From Cyanophora paradoxa (lineage: Eukaryota > Glaucocystophyceae > Cyanophorales > Cyanophoraceae): a stretch of 28,531 nt of DNA. The stretch spans positions 1 to 28,531 of the forward strand of contig QPMI01000253.1 in the NCBI GenBank assembly GCA_004431415.1. Reading direction: 5' to 3'. The notes under the pieces were generated by a model. The model searched no databases. It saw only the letters and a list, made by a program, of their open reading frames with translations, and was not told the origin of the DNA. The translations under genes were made by a program, and so were the position numbers. Shown here piece after piece: positions 1 to 10,546 of the stretch (positions are counted from its first letter, which is position 1; each line of letters starts with the position of its first letter).

Positions 1-3000
1 GCGTTCTTGCAGTCGGCGTTGCCGACGGTGATCATCGAGTCGTCAAACTTGTCCTGTCCGAGCGGCCGTTGTTGAGCGTGTCGAGGAGGCCCTTGCGCTC
101 CTTGTTCGGGTTGAACGAGTGCTTCCAGTCCTTGCACTGCCCAAAGACCTCGTGGTCAGCTTATAATTAAAACAAGTCGCATTCGCACACTGTGACAGGA
201 GTGACGTCGACAGACGATGTATCCAAGCTGCAGATATAAATGAATTCAATTAATATTGGAAGCGCACCTTGCTCTCGGTGTCGAAGCTGGTGGAGATGGT
301 GGTGGACTGCTCGTGACGTTCGACTTCACGACCACCGTCGACGTCGGGCCGTCACGCCGGCCGTCATCGCCGCGTCCGGCGTGGCGCTCGTCGAGTTCGA
401 CGCCGCCGCCGGCGTCGGTGTCGGCGGTGCCGGCGCCGCAGTGGGGCTCGGGCTTGGCGTGGGCGTCGCCGTCGCCGGCGCCGGGCGTCGCGCTCGCGAG
501 GGCGTCGGGCTCGGCGACTGCGCCGAACGCTGAGCGCAAGAACTGCGGCGGCTCGCGACCGCACTGCGCACCGGAGTGCGGAGGGCTCGGGCTGGGGGTG
601 GCGCTGGGGCTCGGGCTGGGGCTCGGCGTCGGAACCACCACCGTGACGTTCAGCCGGTGCGCGAAGACATACGCCGCCTTGAATGTCGAGTAGGTGTCAG
701 TGAGGTTGCCCCATGCGGAGTAGAAGATCGGTAGTCGCGCGTGCCGGTCTGCGCGAGCGCTGGAAAGGGAGAAGCGCTACCGACGCCGAACTCTGCGCGT
801 CGGGCTGGAGGGAATATCGCGATGATTAGTCATTGAAATATGCTCGAAATAATGCGCGCTAAAGACTGCAGCTGCGCACAAGCATGCCCTAGATGCAATG
901 TATACGTACGCATACTCAGATACTGTATTTATTTTCGAACTCTTAATCTCGGCATATTCATGCGAATTGCAGCGCACTTGGCAACGGACGTGATCCTCTC
1001 GCTGCTACCTCGACGCGAGGAGTCGTACGACGCGATGTACCTGGTCGTGTCCGACTCCTGGATCTGGCAGCAACCGCCAAGGCCCGTACCTGTCTCGACA
1101 CTGACTCAGCATATATAATATATATATATATATATACTAACAAATGGCGCTCGAAGTTTGCACACGCACGTGCTCGTCACGATGGCGAGCCCGTTGACGT
1201 AGGGGGCGTCGTGCCCGCGAAAGTGGTGAAGTTCGTCACCGTGACTGAAGCCCCTCGATCGCCACCTTGCAAAATTGACCGGCCACGAGGCAGGAGCCTC
1301 GCAGTTTGAGGAGGCCATGGCCAGCCACAGCAATTGCAAGCACACGCAGGAGCGCGCTGCACCTTATGATTCGGAGGGAAGCGCCGGCCAAATCATCGCC
1401 GTTGAAGCCCTCGCGCTCACCGAGTCACGAGTGGCCTCCTTCAAGGCGCTTGCCGGCGCCTCCGACAGCCGCCGTTTAGTCTTCGACCGGAATCATGATC
1501 ATCGAATATATATATAGAGAGTTTAATACGCATGTGCGCATGCGAGCTCTCGATTTGAGAAGCCATTAAATCCAGCGCGCGCACCGCGGCGGACGTCGGC
1601 TTCCACGGACGCCGGTGTAGACGTGGATTGCGGAGCCGACTGCCTCGACGGCGATCGAGTTGGCGCGCGGAACGTAGTCCGAAGCGAAGGCAGTCTTCGT
1701 GAAGGCCGCAACGAACGTCGAGCTCCCTCCTGAATATCGATCGATATATCATGATCATGCATATATGTGATCAAGAATGCATCATTAATTACTACGTATA
1801 CGTATACGTTAGAATTGCAGCGTTAACGTACGCGTGTGCATCGAAAGGATCGATCCGGGGCGCTAGCAAGCTTATAATTAAGCGATTCAATGATTTATGA
1901 GCACTGATCATGAGTAGCACCTGTCGACGGACGGTGATGAGGACGACGCTGTTGGCGGTGGCCTCGCTGTCCGTGAACTGGCTGAGGGATCGGCGCGCGC
2001 TTGCAGCTACGCAGGCGGGACAGCCAGTGTTCGACTTGCGCTTCGCTACGATGTAGAGCTTGCCCTCGTGGTACGCCATAGATCCCGATCCGAACCGTTG
2101 GCGCTCTTGAGAAATGGGGATCGTGCAGAAACGCGACCCCGCACGCTGACGACGCGCTGGCGGCGGAGGGGCAGTCGGAGACGTGGACCACACGGGCGTC
2201 ACTTTCGAGGTCGCGAGATTGAGGTAGCGATGACGGCGTGTCCGAAACGCTGGATCCGGACATCCAGAAGAGGCCTTCGCTCGAGTCGCGTGAAGTCCGC
2301 TCACGTTCCTGCGCATGCACGACGTCGACGCCAGCGGGAAATGATCTCAGCATTTTAAACGATCTTATTCACGATCTTTCGCATGCAGTCGCGATTGTGT
2401 GCCACTCGCGATCGAGCTCACTGGAATTTAATGGACTTGGCGTCCGCTGACGCGCCGATCGTCGGGTCCACCAAGGGCGCGGCGCTCTCTCCCTTTTGGC
2501 CCGCGACGAGCTCCGCCGAGCAGGACGAGTTCACGCGGAAGATCCCGCGATGCGTTCCCACGTAGAGGTACCCTGCGCAGCCCAATCGACGGCGCTCTTC
2601 TATATCTGGACCCTAAGCAGCACTATCCGCTGAGCTGCAGCTGCAGCTTATTAAAATATTAATAGGAAAGAATCCGGCCGGACCATCGAACTGCGAGTAA
2701 TGAAGACCTGAATGAAGAATAAATCAGATCGTACGCGATTTCAAATTTACTCAGAATTGAAAGCCTATCATATTATATAATTATAAAGAAATGATCACTC
2801 ACTGCTGATCCGTAGGCTCCTTGGCCTCCGTCGCCGAAATTGGCTGTACCGCCAGTCCTGTACATGCATGCGCATATGGGCCGAGTCACTGTCGACTCGG
2901 CAAGCATGCGCAGCGGCGCGGTCGAGTTCGAGGATTTCATTCTGCAAGGCTCGCGACTTGCCTTCAGTCGCGTTGCCGATCAGAGCCAAGTTGCCCAGAC

Positions 3001-3270
3001 AGAAGCTGGAGTTCCCCTGGGCGAGGTCGTTCCAGCCGCTCCCGCGGGCAGCGAGCGGATGCCCGGCAGCAGGCGGTCCGAGAGCGCCCCGACCCTGCGC
3101 GCGCCGGCGCAGGCCGGCGCAAGCCGTGATCAGTCGTTGTGCAAACAAGTCAGGGCTGGCCATGGCGGGCGGGCGGCTGCGGCGGTACCGGCGAGGCAGC
3201 TGGCGAGGAGCACGGCAGCAGCGATGGCGACCGGTATCGGCAGCGCCGGCGAGTTCGAGGGGCGGCCCAT
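1..3270 (-). CDS. Secreted multi-exon protein with propeller-like repeats and Pro/Ser/Thr linker (3' end outside window)
   Basis: I do not recognise the family. The start at 3270-3268 opens a signal peptide (MGRPSNSPALP, then a run of about 20 Ala/Val/Leu-rich residues ending GTAAA). Exons inferred from splice sites and reading frame are 2803-3270, 2422-2572, 1921-2308, about 1610-1729, one unclear exon within 1150-1490, 978-1089, 268-804 and 1-136. Donors include GTGAGT, GTGAGC and GTGCGC, and acceptors end in CAG. Exon texts such as YLYVGTHRGIFRVN, GSGSMAYHEGKLYIVAKRK and SIAVEAVGSAIHVYTG look like beta-propeller strands; this is inference. The 268-804 exon carries a long PTPSPSPSP-type linker, typical of O-glycosylated extracellular proteins. 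Several exons switch frame at short homopolymers (for example near 60-70, 500-560 and 2850-3130), which looks like sequencing error. The gene continues off the left edge. A divergent propeller-like or cell-surface adhesin family is possible. Confidence 0.5.
1111..1136. repeat. TA microsatellite in an intron
   Basis: An almost pure TA dinucleotide run lies just upstream, in gene sense, of the acceptor at 1090 and next to a CTGAG branch-point-like motif. It is part of an AT-rich intron of the minus-strand secreted-protein gene. Shorter TA runs occur near 1505-1516 and 2770-2782, also in presumed introns. Confidence 0.7.
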
Positions 3271-3697
3271 CGCGCACGACTGAATGCGGCCTGGACCGAC
3301 TCGGCGACGTGCACAGACAAGGCTCGGGGGACGCGTACCGTAGTTCACCCTAGCTAGAGTTATCCTGCAGTTAGCAAAGTTAGAAGCGCTGAGCGCGCGC
3401 TATATAGCAGGCGCGCGCCTTCACTGCGGCACTGCGCATGCGCCGCGGCAGCCGCGCTGATCATCATGGCATGAGCCGCCGATAACGTCAACGTTCGAAG
3501 CGCGCGGCCGGCCGGCGCGCGATCGAGTCCCGCGGGCGCGGCTCCGCGCCCGCCGCGCTTGCCGGCGCCGACTCGGCGAGCCTCGGAGCTCGAGGGTCGA
3601 CGTCCCCCGTCGGAGCGTAAAACGTTGGATATCGATCATCATCGGATACGGGTCACGAGTCGACGTCACCGTCCGTCACGACTCACGCCGAGCAGAT
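3271..3697 (-). promoter_or_regulatory. Promoter and 5' leader of the secreted-protein gene
   Basis: This non-coding stretch lies between the start codon at 3270 and the retrotransposon's target site. A TATATA box sits at 3401-3406 and reads CTATATAG on either strand. It is about 130 bp upstream of the ATG, so transcription would be expected to start near 3370 with a leader of about 100 nt. GC-rich inverted stretches (3410-3420, 3520-3560) flank it. No other feature is evident. The TATA call rests on position and sequence only. Confidence 0.4.
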
Positions 3698-3702
3698 GAG
3701 TT
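3698..3702. repeat. Target-site duplication, left copy (GAGTT)
   Basis: The five bases GAGTT lie directly outside the LTR that starts at 3703. They match exactly the five bases just outside the other LTR at 21943-21947. A 5-bp duplication is the size Ty3/gypsy integrases normally make. Confidence 0.9.
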
Positions 3703-3952
3703 TGTCGGATGAGAGGATTCCACCGGTGCAGCGTCGTGCGGTCACGCACGGCTGTGGCTGTAGCTGGGAGCACAAGTGTCTATTCACCAGTGTACCCGTC
3801 CAGGGATCGCGTACCCAAACGGAAGTCGCGCCCGGCGCTAAGTCAGAATACAGAGAGTGCTAGAGCTAGCTGCTCGATAGCACTAGACTAGGGCTAGCGG
3901 CTACGCATAGACTACCGGCTAGCCTAATCCGAGGGAATCGCGGCACGCGACA
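3703..3952 (-). repeat. 3' LTR (250 bp)
   Basis: This is the LTR at the 3' end of the minus-strand element. It aligns end to end with 21692-21942. About a dozen differences exist and every one is a change in the length of a C, G or A run. It contains a cluster of CTAG tetranucleotides at about 3860-3925. It lies about 300 bp upstream of the TATA box of the neighbouring gene, in the same orientation, so it could act as an alternative promoter (inference). Confidence 0.95.
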
Positions 3953-3964
3953 CTCTCACTCTGC
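3953..3964 (-). promoter_or_regulatory. Candidate polypurine tract
   Basis: Directly upstream of the 3' LTR, read on the minus strand, is GCAGAGTGAGAG, which is purine-rich apart from one C and one T. Position alone suggests the primer for plus-strand DNA synthesis. It is short and imperfect. Confidence 0.35.
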
Positions 3965-4870
3965 ATTACGGTGCGTCCTCGCACCGACCGCGCCAGCGAA
4001 CGTCGAGTCTGCATGCTCGACGGGGTCCACCACCGCCGGGTGTGCACCAACGCGGCAGCGACAGGCGCGGCGAGTGAACTCCTCTCGAAGTAGAATGTCC
4101 GTCATCAGCAACCAGATATGCCAGGTAGCATAGCTCGCGACCGAAATAGGAGCCGATACAGCATGTGCAGTACTAGGCAACCCAGCCAAGCTCGAAAGAT
4201 GAAAAGCATAAAAATCGGAAACCCCCCAAAAGCTGGCCAAACTCGCTCCAACGCGAGAGCCGAAGGAGAGTGGCACGGATGGGAAGTTTCACCGCCTCGG
4301 GAAGAAACCAACGAGGAGGTATCCGGGCCGCCCATCAGCCACGAAAGAGCGGGCACGGCTTGAGCGGACCGCCGACACACCTGCTCTCGGGCCAGATGTG
4401 CCAGCAAAGCTCACGCCAACACTCTTTTTCAAGCTCGTGGCCAGGCTCCAGAAAAGTGAACGAAAGGCTCTGACGGCGCCGCTACTGATCGTCTCACCCG
4501 ACAAGACGGTGGCCCGACCAATAACGACCCGCTCCTCGGCAAGACTGAGGCAAAGCGAGCAAAGAAATCTGCCCCACGGCGCAAGCACAGCGATCGCAAA
4601 GGGAACGGCAATGGGACAAGCATCTCACAGGTCGTCGACCAAAATGGCGTCATCCATCTCAACCTCGTCGCCTCGGCAGCCGCTCGGGCCCTCGGCGTCG
4701 ACGTCAGGGGCGAGAGGTGAGTTTTGTTCTTGAGCGAGCGAGTCCGCGGTGCGGGTCGATCGCCGGCTCGTCAACGTTCGCGGCAGTCTTCCGAGGCCGA
4801 CCAACGCGAGGGCGGGCTTGAGACTCGGAGAGACGCGTGCGGAACGGAAGCATGCAGTCGATGTGGGCGA
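3965..4870 (-). other. Post-integrase tail of the element, no recognised domain
   Basis: Between the integrase C-terminus and the polypurine tract lie about 900 bases with only short interrupted frames. One frame (minus strand, about 4130-4260) encodes a hydrophobic stretch, including FPIFMLFIFRAWLGCLVLHM, that could span a membrane. It is too short and too isolated to call an envelope-like gene. Base composition here is less GC-rich than the rest of the element. Confidence 0.4.
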
Positions 4871-6280
4871 CGGTCTCGCGCAAGGACGGGTACGGGCGTC
4901 GTCCTTGGCGGAGTAGGGCTTAGCCGATCCCTTGACCGTGTAGGTGTAACCGCCAGGGTTAACGCCGGTCACGGTGTAAGGCCCGACCCATGAATTGTAC
5001 AGCCCTTTGTTGTGTTCGCCCATCCAGCACAATACCTTGTCGCCAACCTCAAAGCGGCGACGATGAGGCGGGTTGCCGTGCGAGCAACCATGCGGTTCCG
5101 ATAGAACCGACGGTACTCGCGCGAGGCAGCGTCGGCGCTCGCGGCAGCGCGCGTCATCGCGAGAAGGTAATCGGCTGGGTGCGTGTGGTCGGGTTCACGA
5201 AGCGGACGCCGGCTCCGAAGCGCACTTCGCAGGCAGGTGCACTTCAGAACCGCGTGCAGGACCATTGGGAGAACCGGTGGCGGAGTGCACGGTGGTCCGT
5301 AACGCGAGAACGATATCGGCGTTGTAGAGAGGCCAGTCAGAGAGCGGCCGCTTGTGCTCACGGCACATGGCGTAAGCGAGAGTCTTGTAGACTCCGCCCA
5401 GGCGTTCAGCGCCGCCGTTCGAGGCGTGGTGTAGGCGCCGCGTGCACGAACGGGTGCCTTTCTCCTTGAAGAACGCGTTCACGCGCCTCCAACGAGTTGG
5501 ACCGCGGTCCGTAAGACGCGCGCGGGCACGCCTCGTGCATATAGAAGTCGATCGCGGTGGCGAGCAAGGCCTCGCCGAGATACGGGAGAGCGGTAGATAT
5601 AGCAGAACTTGGTGTACGCGTCGACGTACGCGATGATGTATCGCGAACCGTCTTCGTGCATATCCAAGTGGAAGATATCCACCTGCACAGTCTCCTTGCC
5701 CGAAGCTGTATCACCTGAATGGCGTACGGCGGGCTTCGCGGCCTTCGCGAACTGACAGTGCGGGCACGACGCACAAAGCGAGCGATGGAGGCGTACATGC
5801 CAGGCCACCAGAACCGCAGGGCGATCGACGGGCTATCACGGGCGCGCCTCGATGGGCCCAGCCTCGTGATAGGCGTAGAGCACCTGTCGATCCAAGCGTC
5901 CGGCAAGACGGTAGAAACCGGCCGCAGGGACCAAGGGTTGCGCTCGATGACGCCGTCGTCGGCCAGGCTGAACTCGCCGGCCAGGCGTGCAAAGCGCTCC
6001 TTGGCCCGCAGGCAGTGAGCGCAGCTGGGCGAGCAGAGGTCTGCGTCGCGCCTTGAGCCGCGGGTGCAGACAGTTGGGTTCTCGCCTCTGTGTGGAAGGC
6101 GAGAAGCTTCTTGCAGAAGGAATCCTCCTTCTGAGCGCGAGCAGACGCTCGCGCCTCTCGTCGGGAACATACGGCGCAGCGCGTCGGGGAGCGCCCGTCG
6201 ACGGCTGGCGAGGGTCCGCAGGCCACGCGTCGAGGACGGTATCCACGAAGACCGGCTTGCACGGCGGGCGAACGTCCGGC
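4871..6280 (-). CDS. Integrase of the Ty3/gypsy element (frames interrupted)
   Basis: This would insert the reverse-transcribed DNA into host chromosomes. In order it shows an N-terminal HHCC zinc-binding region (YHEAGP near 5870, CASCPHCQFAKAAKP near 5760) and a DDE catalytic core. The first Asp is in VDIFHLD (codon 5677-5679), the second in TDRGP (5507-5509) and the Glu in SNGGAER (5405-5407). The D-to-E spacing is about 34 codons, close to the usual D35E. A C-terminal domain follows, containing KGLYNSWVGPYTVTG (about 4970-5030), the GPY-type module typical of gypsy integrases. I saw no clear chromodomain. Frame changes at about 5490, 5710 and 5250 break the ORF. The longest open pieces are 95-109 codons, plus an overlapping 371-codon frame at 5406-6521 that is mostly out of frame with the domain. 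Confidence 0.85.
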
Positions 6281-7500
6281 CTCTAGGGTCGAGTTCTACC
6301 CACCGCTGCGGGCAGCGGTCTCGGCGGCGACCGTCTCGGGCTCGAGCGGGCGGCGTCGTCGGGAGCCTGCCCGCGGGCAGAGGGGCGACCTCGAGCCCGC
6401 GCGCTGGCTTGGGGTCGGAGGGACCGGTCGGACGCGGATCTGGTGACGAGCAGTCTCGGGGAGAGCGAGCGCCGGCGCGGAGGCCCGGGAGGCGGCTCGC
6501 CCTCGGGTCCTCGGCTCCCACTCAATATGGACCGGCACCGGCGATCTGAGGGGTCGACCGGGAACGCCAGTGGCGCGTGTTGTACTCGTCTCGAGGCTGC
6601 CGCCTCAAGGCGGGCGCGAGGGAAGAGCGCGTCGGGATGCAGGGGCCGCGCTCAGCAAATCCCTTGGCGCCCACCGACGGGCCCGGTTCTGAGCGCTTCG
6701 GTACCCGCTCCGCAAGAGCGAGGGAAGCCGTCGGCGTCGCAGGCGTCGGAGGGCCAGGCCCTTCCGGCAACGACTCGTCGTCGATCTCGCCGAGCCTCGG
6801 CCTCTGCGTGAGCGTCCTCTAGCAGCGCGGCCGGGCGCCAGGTCGCCCTCAGGGCGTCGGGCATCTCCGCGTCCGAGGGGCCTCGCGCTCTTCGACAGCG
6901 GCGCCGGTCCGGCTCCGTCGTTTCGGGGCGGCGAGACCGATTCTGGCGCGGGAGCGCAAAGCGCTCTGGGCGGCCCGCGCTCGCTTGCGCGTGGCGGCGT
7001 CGGTAGCCGAGGCGGAGGCCTTGGCCTCAGCGAACCAGCCGACGCAGCAAGCTTGGCGAGCTCGCGGGCAGGCGTCGCGGCGCGCGCTCTGGCGGCGGGG
7101 CTCGGCGTCGGAATCTGTTTCCGCAGCACCGCCAGCCTCGCCTCAGGCTCGGGCGCGGGCGCTTCAGGGCGCCGGCGTCGGGCCGGCCTCGGAGCACTGG
7201 CTGGTACAGGGGCCGCGACTCCTCCTCTGCATAAGAGGAGCGGCCGTCGGGGAGGAGGGGCGCTCGCAGGCGCCGTCCGGGCGCTCGGCGCCTGGCGGCT
7301 CGGCACCCTCGCTGGGGCTTCCGCGCGGAAGCCGGCGGAGTTGGCGAGCTGGCGCAGGCCGCTCGGTCGGGCCAGCTGCATCCTAAAGATGCCAGCGAAC
7401 GTCGGGATCCTCAGCTCAGCCCCTACAGCGTACTGCGGGATGCGAAGCCTCGGCGCCTTGTAGGCGCGGGCTTGACGAGGAACCGTCGGCACCGCCTGCT
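6281..7500 (-). CDS. Low-complexity Ala/Pro/Arg spacer between RNase H and integrase
   Basis: The minus strand holds an open frame of 295 codons (6605-7492) made almost wholly of Ala, Pro, Arg and Ser. A less biased start includes APRLRIPQYAVGAELRIPTF. In ordinary Ty3/gypsy elements RNase H and integrase are separated by a much shorter tether. The block looks like a disordered linker inserted into Pol, or a region where frame errors hide the true reading. No domain is recognisable. Confidence 0.4.
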
Positions 7501-7569
7501 GCCAGACGGGTGGTCCTTAGGGAGACGCGAGCATGCGTCAGGACCCCCGTTCTGCTTGCCGGGGCGTAG

Positions 7570-8125
7570 ACGATCTCAAAGTCGTAGGCCTGCAAGAGCA
7601 GGGACCAGCGACCGAGGCGACCCGTCGTCGGTCCAGCGTTTCAGCCACTGGAGGCGTGGTGTCGGTCCGCACCAGGAACTGGGGCCGCCCAGCAGATAGT
7701 GGCGCCAATACTTAATGGCCCAGACTACTGCGAGGCACTCCAGCTCCGTAGCGGAGTAGTTCATCTCGGCCGCAGCAGCGTGCAGCTGATGAACGCGAGC
7801 GGCCGCTCGACGCCTTTGTCGTCGCCTGGCTCAGAATCGCGCCGATAGCGTAGGTGCTAGCGTCCGTCTGGAGAATGAAGGGCTTCGAGAAGTCCGGGAA
7901 CCGCAATATAATATCGCGGCCCAAGAGTTCTTTCAGCTCCTTAAAGGCACGGTCGCGGGGCCGTCCTCTGGCCAACTCCAGGCGGCGTCCTTCAATAGAA
8001 GGCGCTGCATGCGTGCACCACTTTGGAAAAGTTCTCAACAAAGCGGCGGTAGTAGCCGGCGAGGCGAGGAACGAGCGGAGCTCGTCCGCGTTCTTCGGCG
8101 TCTGCCAGTCCGTGATCACCTTGGT
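7570..8125 (-). CDS. RNase H domain of Pol
   Basis: This domain degrades the RNA strand of the RNA-DNA hybrid during reverse transcription. The minus strand reads through the RT connection (RFPDFSKPFILQTDAST, with the catalytic Asp of TDAS at 7856-7867) and AIGAILSQ. In a second frame comes MNYSATELECLAVVWAIKYW with HYLLGG (7686-7764), which carries the conserved Glu of the RNase H active site. This is the classic gypsy arrangement. At least one frame change, near 7770, separates the two halves. Confidence 0.85.
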
Positions 8126-8880
8126 CTTCGCAGGGTCCTGGCGGATCCTTCGGCGGAGATGCGGTGGCCGAGAAGGTCGATTTCAGGCACGCAGAAGCGG
8201 CATTTCGACGGCTTCAGGCGCAGGTTCGCCTTAGAGATCGTCTCGAAGAGCGCCTTCAAGTCTAGAAGGTGCTGATCGATGGACGGAGAGAAGACCGTGA
8301 TATCGTCGATGTACGCGACGACACAGTGGTCAGCAAGGGCCTAAGATCGCAGTGATCGGCGGGAGAAGGCCGCGGGCCATTGGTGACCCAACGGCGTAAC
8401 TTTCCACTGGAAGTGGCCCAGGGGACCACGAATGCAGTGTAAGCTCGTGAGCCGGGGTGCAGAGGCAACTGCCAGAAGCCGGCAGTCGCGTCGGCAGTCG
8501 AGAAGACCATCGAGCCGCGGAGGCGCTCGAGCTGGTCGTCGATGCGGGGCAAGGAAACACGTCCCGCTCGGTGATCTGATTCAGCCTCCGATAGTCGACA
8601 CAGAAACGCCAAGTGCCGTCCTTTTTGGGGCCAACACTACCGGCGAGCCATATGCCGCTTGGAGGGCTCGATCAGCCGAGCTCAAGGAGTTCTGAATTTC
8701 CTTGCGGGCGTGTTCCTCGCGTGCGGGTTCATACGCCGCGGAGGCGTGAACACCGGAAGGCGAGTCGTGAGTTTGATCACGTGCTCGTAATAGAGCAGGT
8801 TGCTGGTGCCCTCTTGGCCTCGACCTTGTCTGCGAAGACATCCTTGTAGCGCGCAGGAGCGCGTGAAGTTCGGCTTTCTG
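8126..8880 (-). CDS. Reverse transcriptase domain of Pol
   Basis: This is the RNA-dependent DNA polymerase. Motifs on the minus strand, in order, are YKDVFADK and [12 protein letters not shown] (N-terminal region, 8750-8860), the basic [12 protein letters not shown] block (about 8570-8600), [13 protein letters not shown], the catalytic [15 protein letters not shown] (about 8460-8510), the [11 protein letters not shown] region, and the active-site YIDD at 8302-8313 followed by [12 protein letters not shown]. After these come LLGHRIS and SYYRRFVENFSKV of the connection domain. All key residues are present, but the text moves between frames several times (for example about 8600, 8400 and 8150). 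Confidence 0.92.
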
Positions 8881-10080
8881 CGCCGTCGTGATTGACGGGT
8901 GAGAGCCGAGCTCAGGAATCTTCTTCAGCAGCTCTTGCCACTCCTCCTCTGCATTAGGCACCGGCCGCGGTGCCTCAGCGGGCTTCGCGTCGGGTGCTGC
9001 AGTCATAGGGGTGGGGCATCGGGCCGGCCGAAAGCGAGGCTGTGACCACACTCTGGGGTGGGGCCTCGGCGTCGGCGACCGGTGCGGCCTTGCGGACCGT
9101 AACGTCGCCGCGCATGGCGCGGACTGCATCGAGCAAGTCGCGCTCCGCTTTTTCGGAGAGACCGGGAAGGTCGAGCGCAGGTGGCGTCGCTGGGACGGCC
9201 ACTGCCTCGACTGCGGCGACGAACTCGTCGACCGAAGGGCCTGTGATCGGGGCCGGCGTTGGGGACTCGCTTCGTGACGACGTGCTCATAGCATCGTCGT
9301 CGAAGCTGATGATGCTCATAGCATCAAGGTCTGCAACGGCGGTCGGCTGTGTCGAGGGCAGCTCGCCAAACGTGACGACTATATCGTCGACGTCGTAGGG
9401 CGGTGCGCGGGGTGGGTCGGCGGCTCCGCAGGCGCTGCGCTAGATAGTGCGCGCTGCTTTTCCGCCTCATCTACGACAGAACGTAGGGTGGAGATTATTT
9501 TCTCAACGTCTTTGGCGGCTCATATGCCGCGCCAAGCATGCGTGCTTTTCTATTAAAGTGGCGGAGTCCAGTGCGGCGTTTGGCAGCACGATTCGCAGCC
9601 GGCGAATCAAGAGGTCTGTCAATGCACTCGCACTACAAGGCATTTGCTCAGGTTCGTACTCAAATCACCAGGCGGTAGGGCGACCGCCGAAGCGACCGCT
9701 ACTACCGATCCTAGCGGCAGGGTTACCGGCTGCCGGCCAGGATTGCACAACCGCACGTGAAACATTTTGTCTCCGGGTGATTATGCAGCTGGTAAGGGCA
9801 GAGTACGCCCAAGGCTTGCGGGACTCCGGCGACGGCTCGACGTAGAGGTGCGGCAACTCACGCGTTGCCGGGCCCTGCCCATTGAGCGTGCATGGGACGA
9901 GGCCTCTCCGACGGGAGCTTTACTGGTCCCAGGACTCGGACCAGGATCCCAAGCTGGTCCGGAGCCGAAAAGGGACGACGACTTCGCGGTGCAGGTGGTC
10001 ACGGGCCCGGAGGCACCACCCGGACAGCGTCGTGTCGATCTGGCCATGGACGGCCTGGATCGCGTCCAGGCCGAGCAGAA
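8881..10080 (-). CDS. Protease-to-RT linker region
   Basis: The minus strand has partial frames (8975-9319, 8581-9129) with an acidic, Ser/Pro-rich composition. A frame reading AMSIISFDDDAMSTSS carries a 13-bp direct repeat at DNA level (TGCTCATAGCATC at 9287 and 9314, approximate positions). [21 protein letters not shown] leads into the RT. The stretch 9400-9760 shows only short frames. No domain is recognised; in gypsy elements this position is normally a tether between protease and RT. Confidence 0.45.
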
Positions 10081-10360
10081 TATCCGGCTCAACGCCCATG
10101 GCGCCGCGCGGGACGACGAAGACGCGGCGGCAGAAGCGGAGCGAGCCCAGGACGAAGACTACGTCGGCTCGGCGACAACGAATTTTGTCCCGGTCCATGA
10201 AACCGCGGACTATCGTGTGGCCCTCGACGTAATTGACTTCGTCGGCGGCAGGCGGTCGAGGACTTCCTGGGAACTACAGTTCCCTGGGCGCCCGTGTCGA
10301 CAACAATGCGAGCGGGCCGTTCGGCGCCGGAGCGGCCGTTCGGCAGGCGCATAGCAATGC
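10081..10360 (-). CDS. Retropepsin-type aspartic protease
   Basis: This would process the polyprotein. The minus strand shows ARIVVDTGAQGTVVP, with the catalytic Asp-Thr-Gly at 10290-10298. That is a good match to the retropepsin active-site motif (hydrophobic-hydrophobic-D-T/S-G-A). A downstream frame reads DRDKIRCRRADVVFVLGSLRF and GVEPDILLGLDAIQAV. The latter fits the ILG(M/L)D strand that ends gypsy proteases, at about 10060-10100. The two motifs lie in different frames, so an indel is present between them. Confidence 0.75.
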
Positions 10361-10546
10361 TGCCGTGGATGTGCAGTGTCTTTGGCCGGAAGAATTCCAG
10401 GGCCCGTCGCGCGGGAAGCTAGGTCGGCGCGGCGGACGTGAATTCTGGTTCCGGCGGCGCGGTGGACCCGACAGGTCCGGCGCGCTCGCGGGTGGGGATG
10501 GGGCCGGGACTGGCGAGCCGCGGCTCGCTCGGCGACTCGGCGCTGC

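Noticed and set aside
1111-1136. TA run as a promoter TATA box
   Set aside because: It is a dinucleotide microsatellite within an intron between two exons of the same gene.
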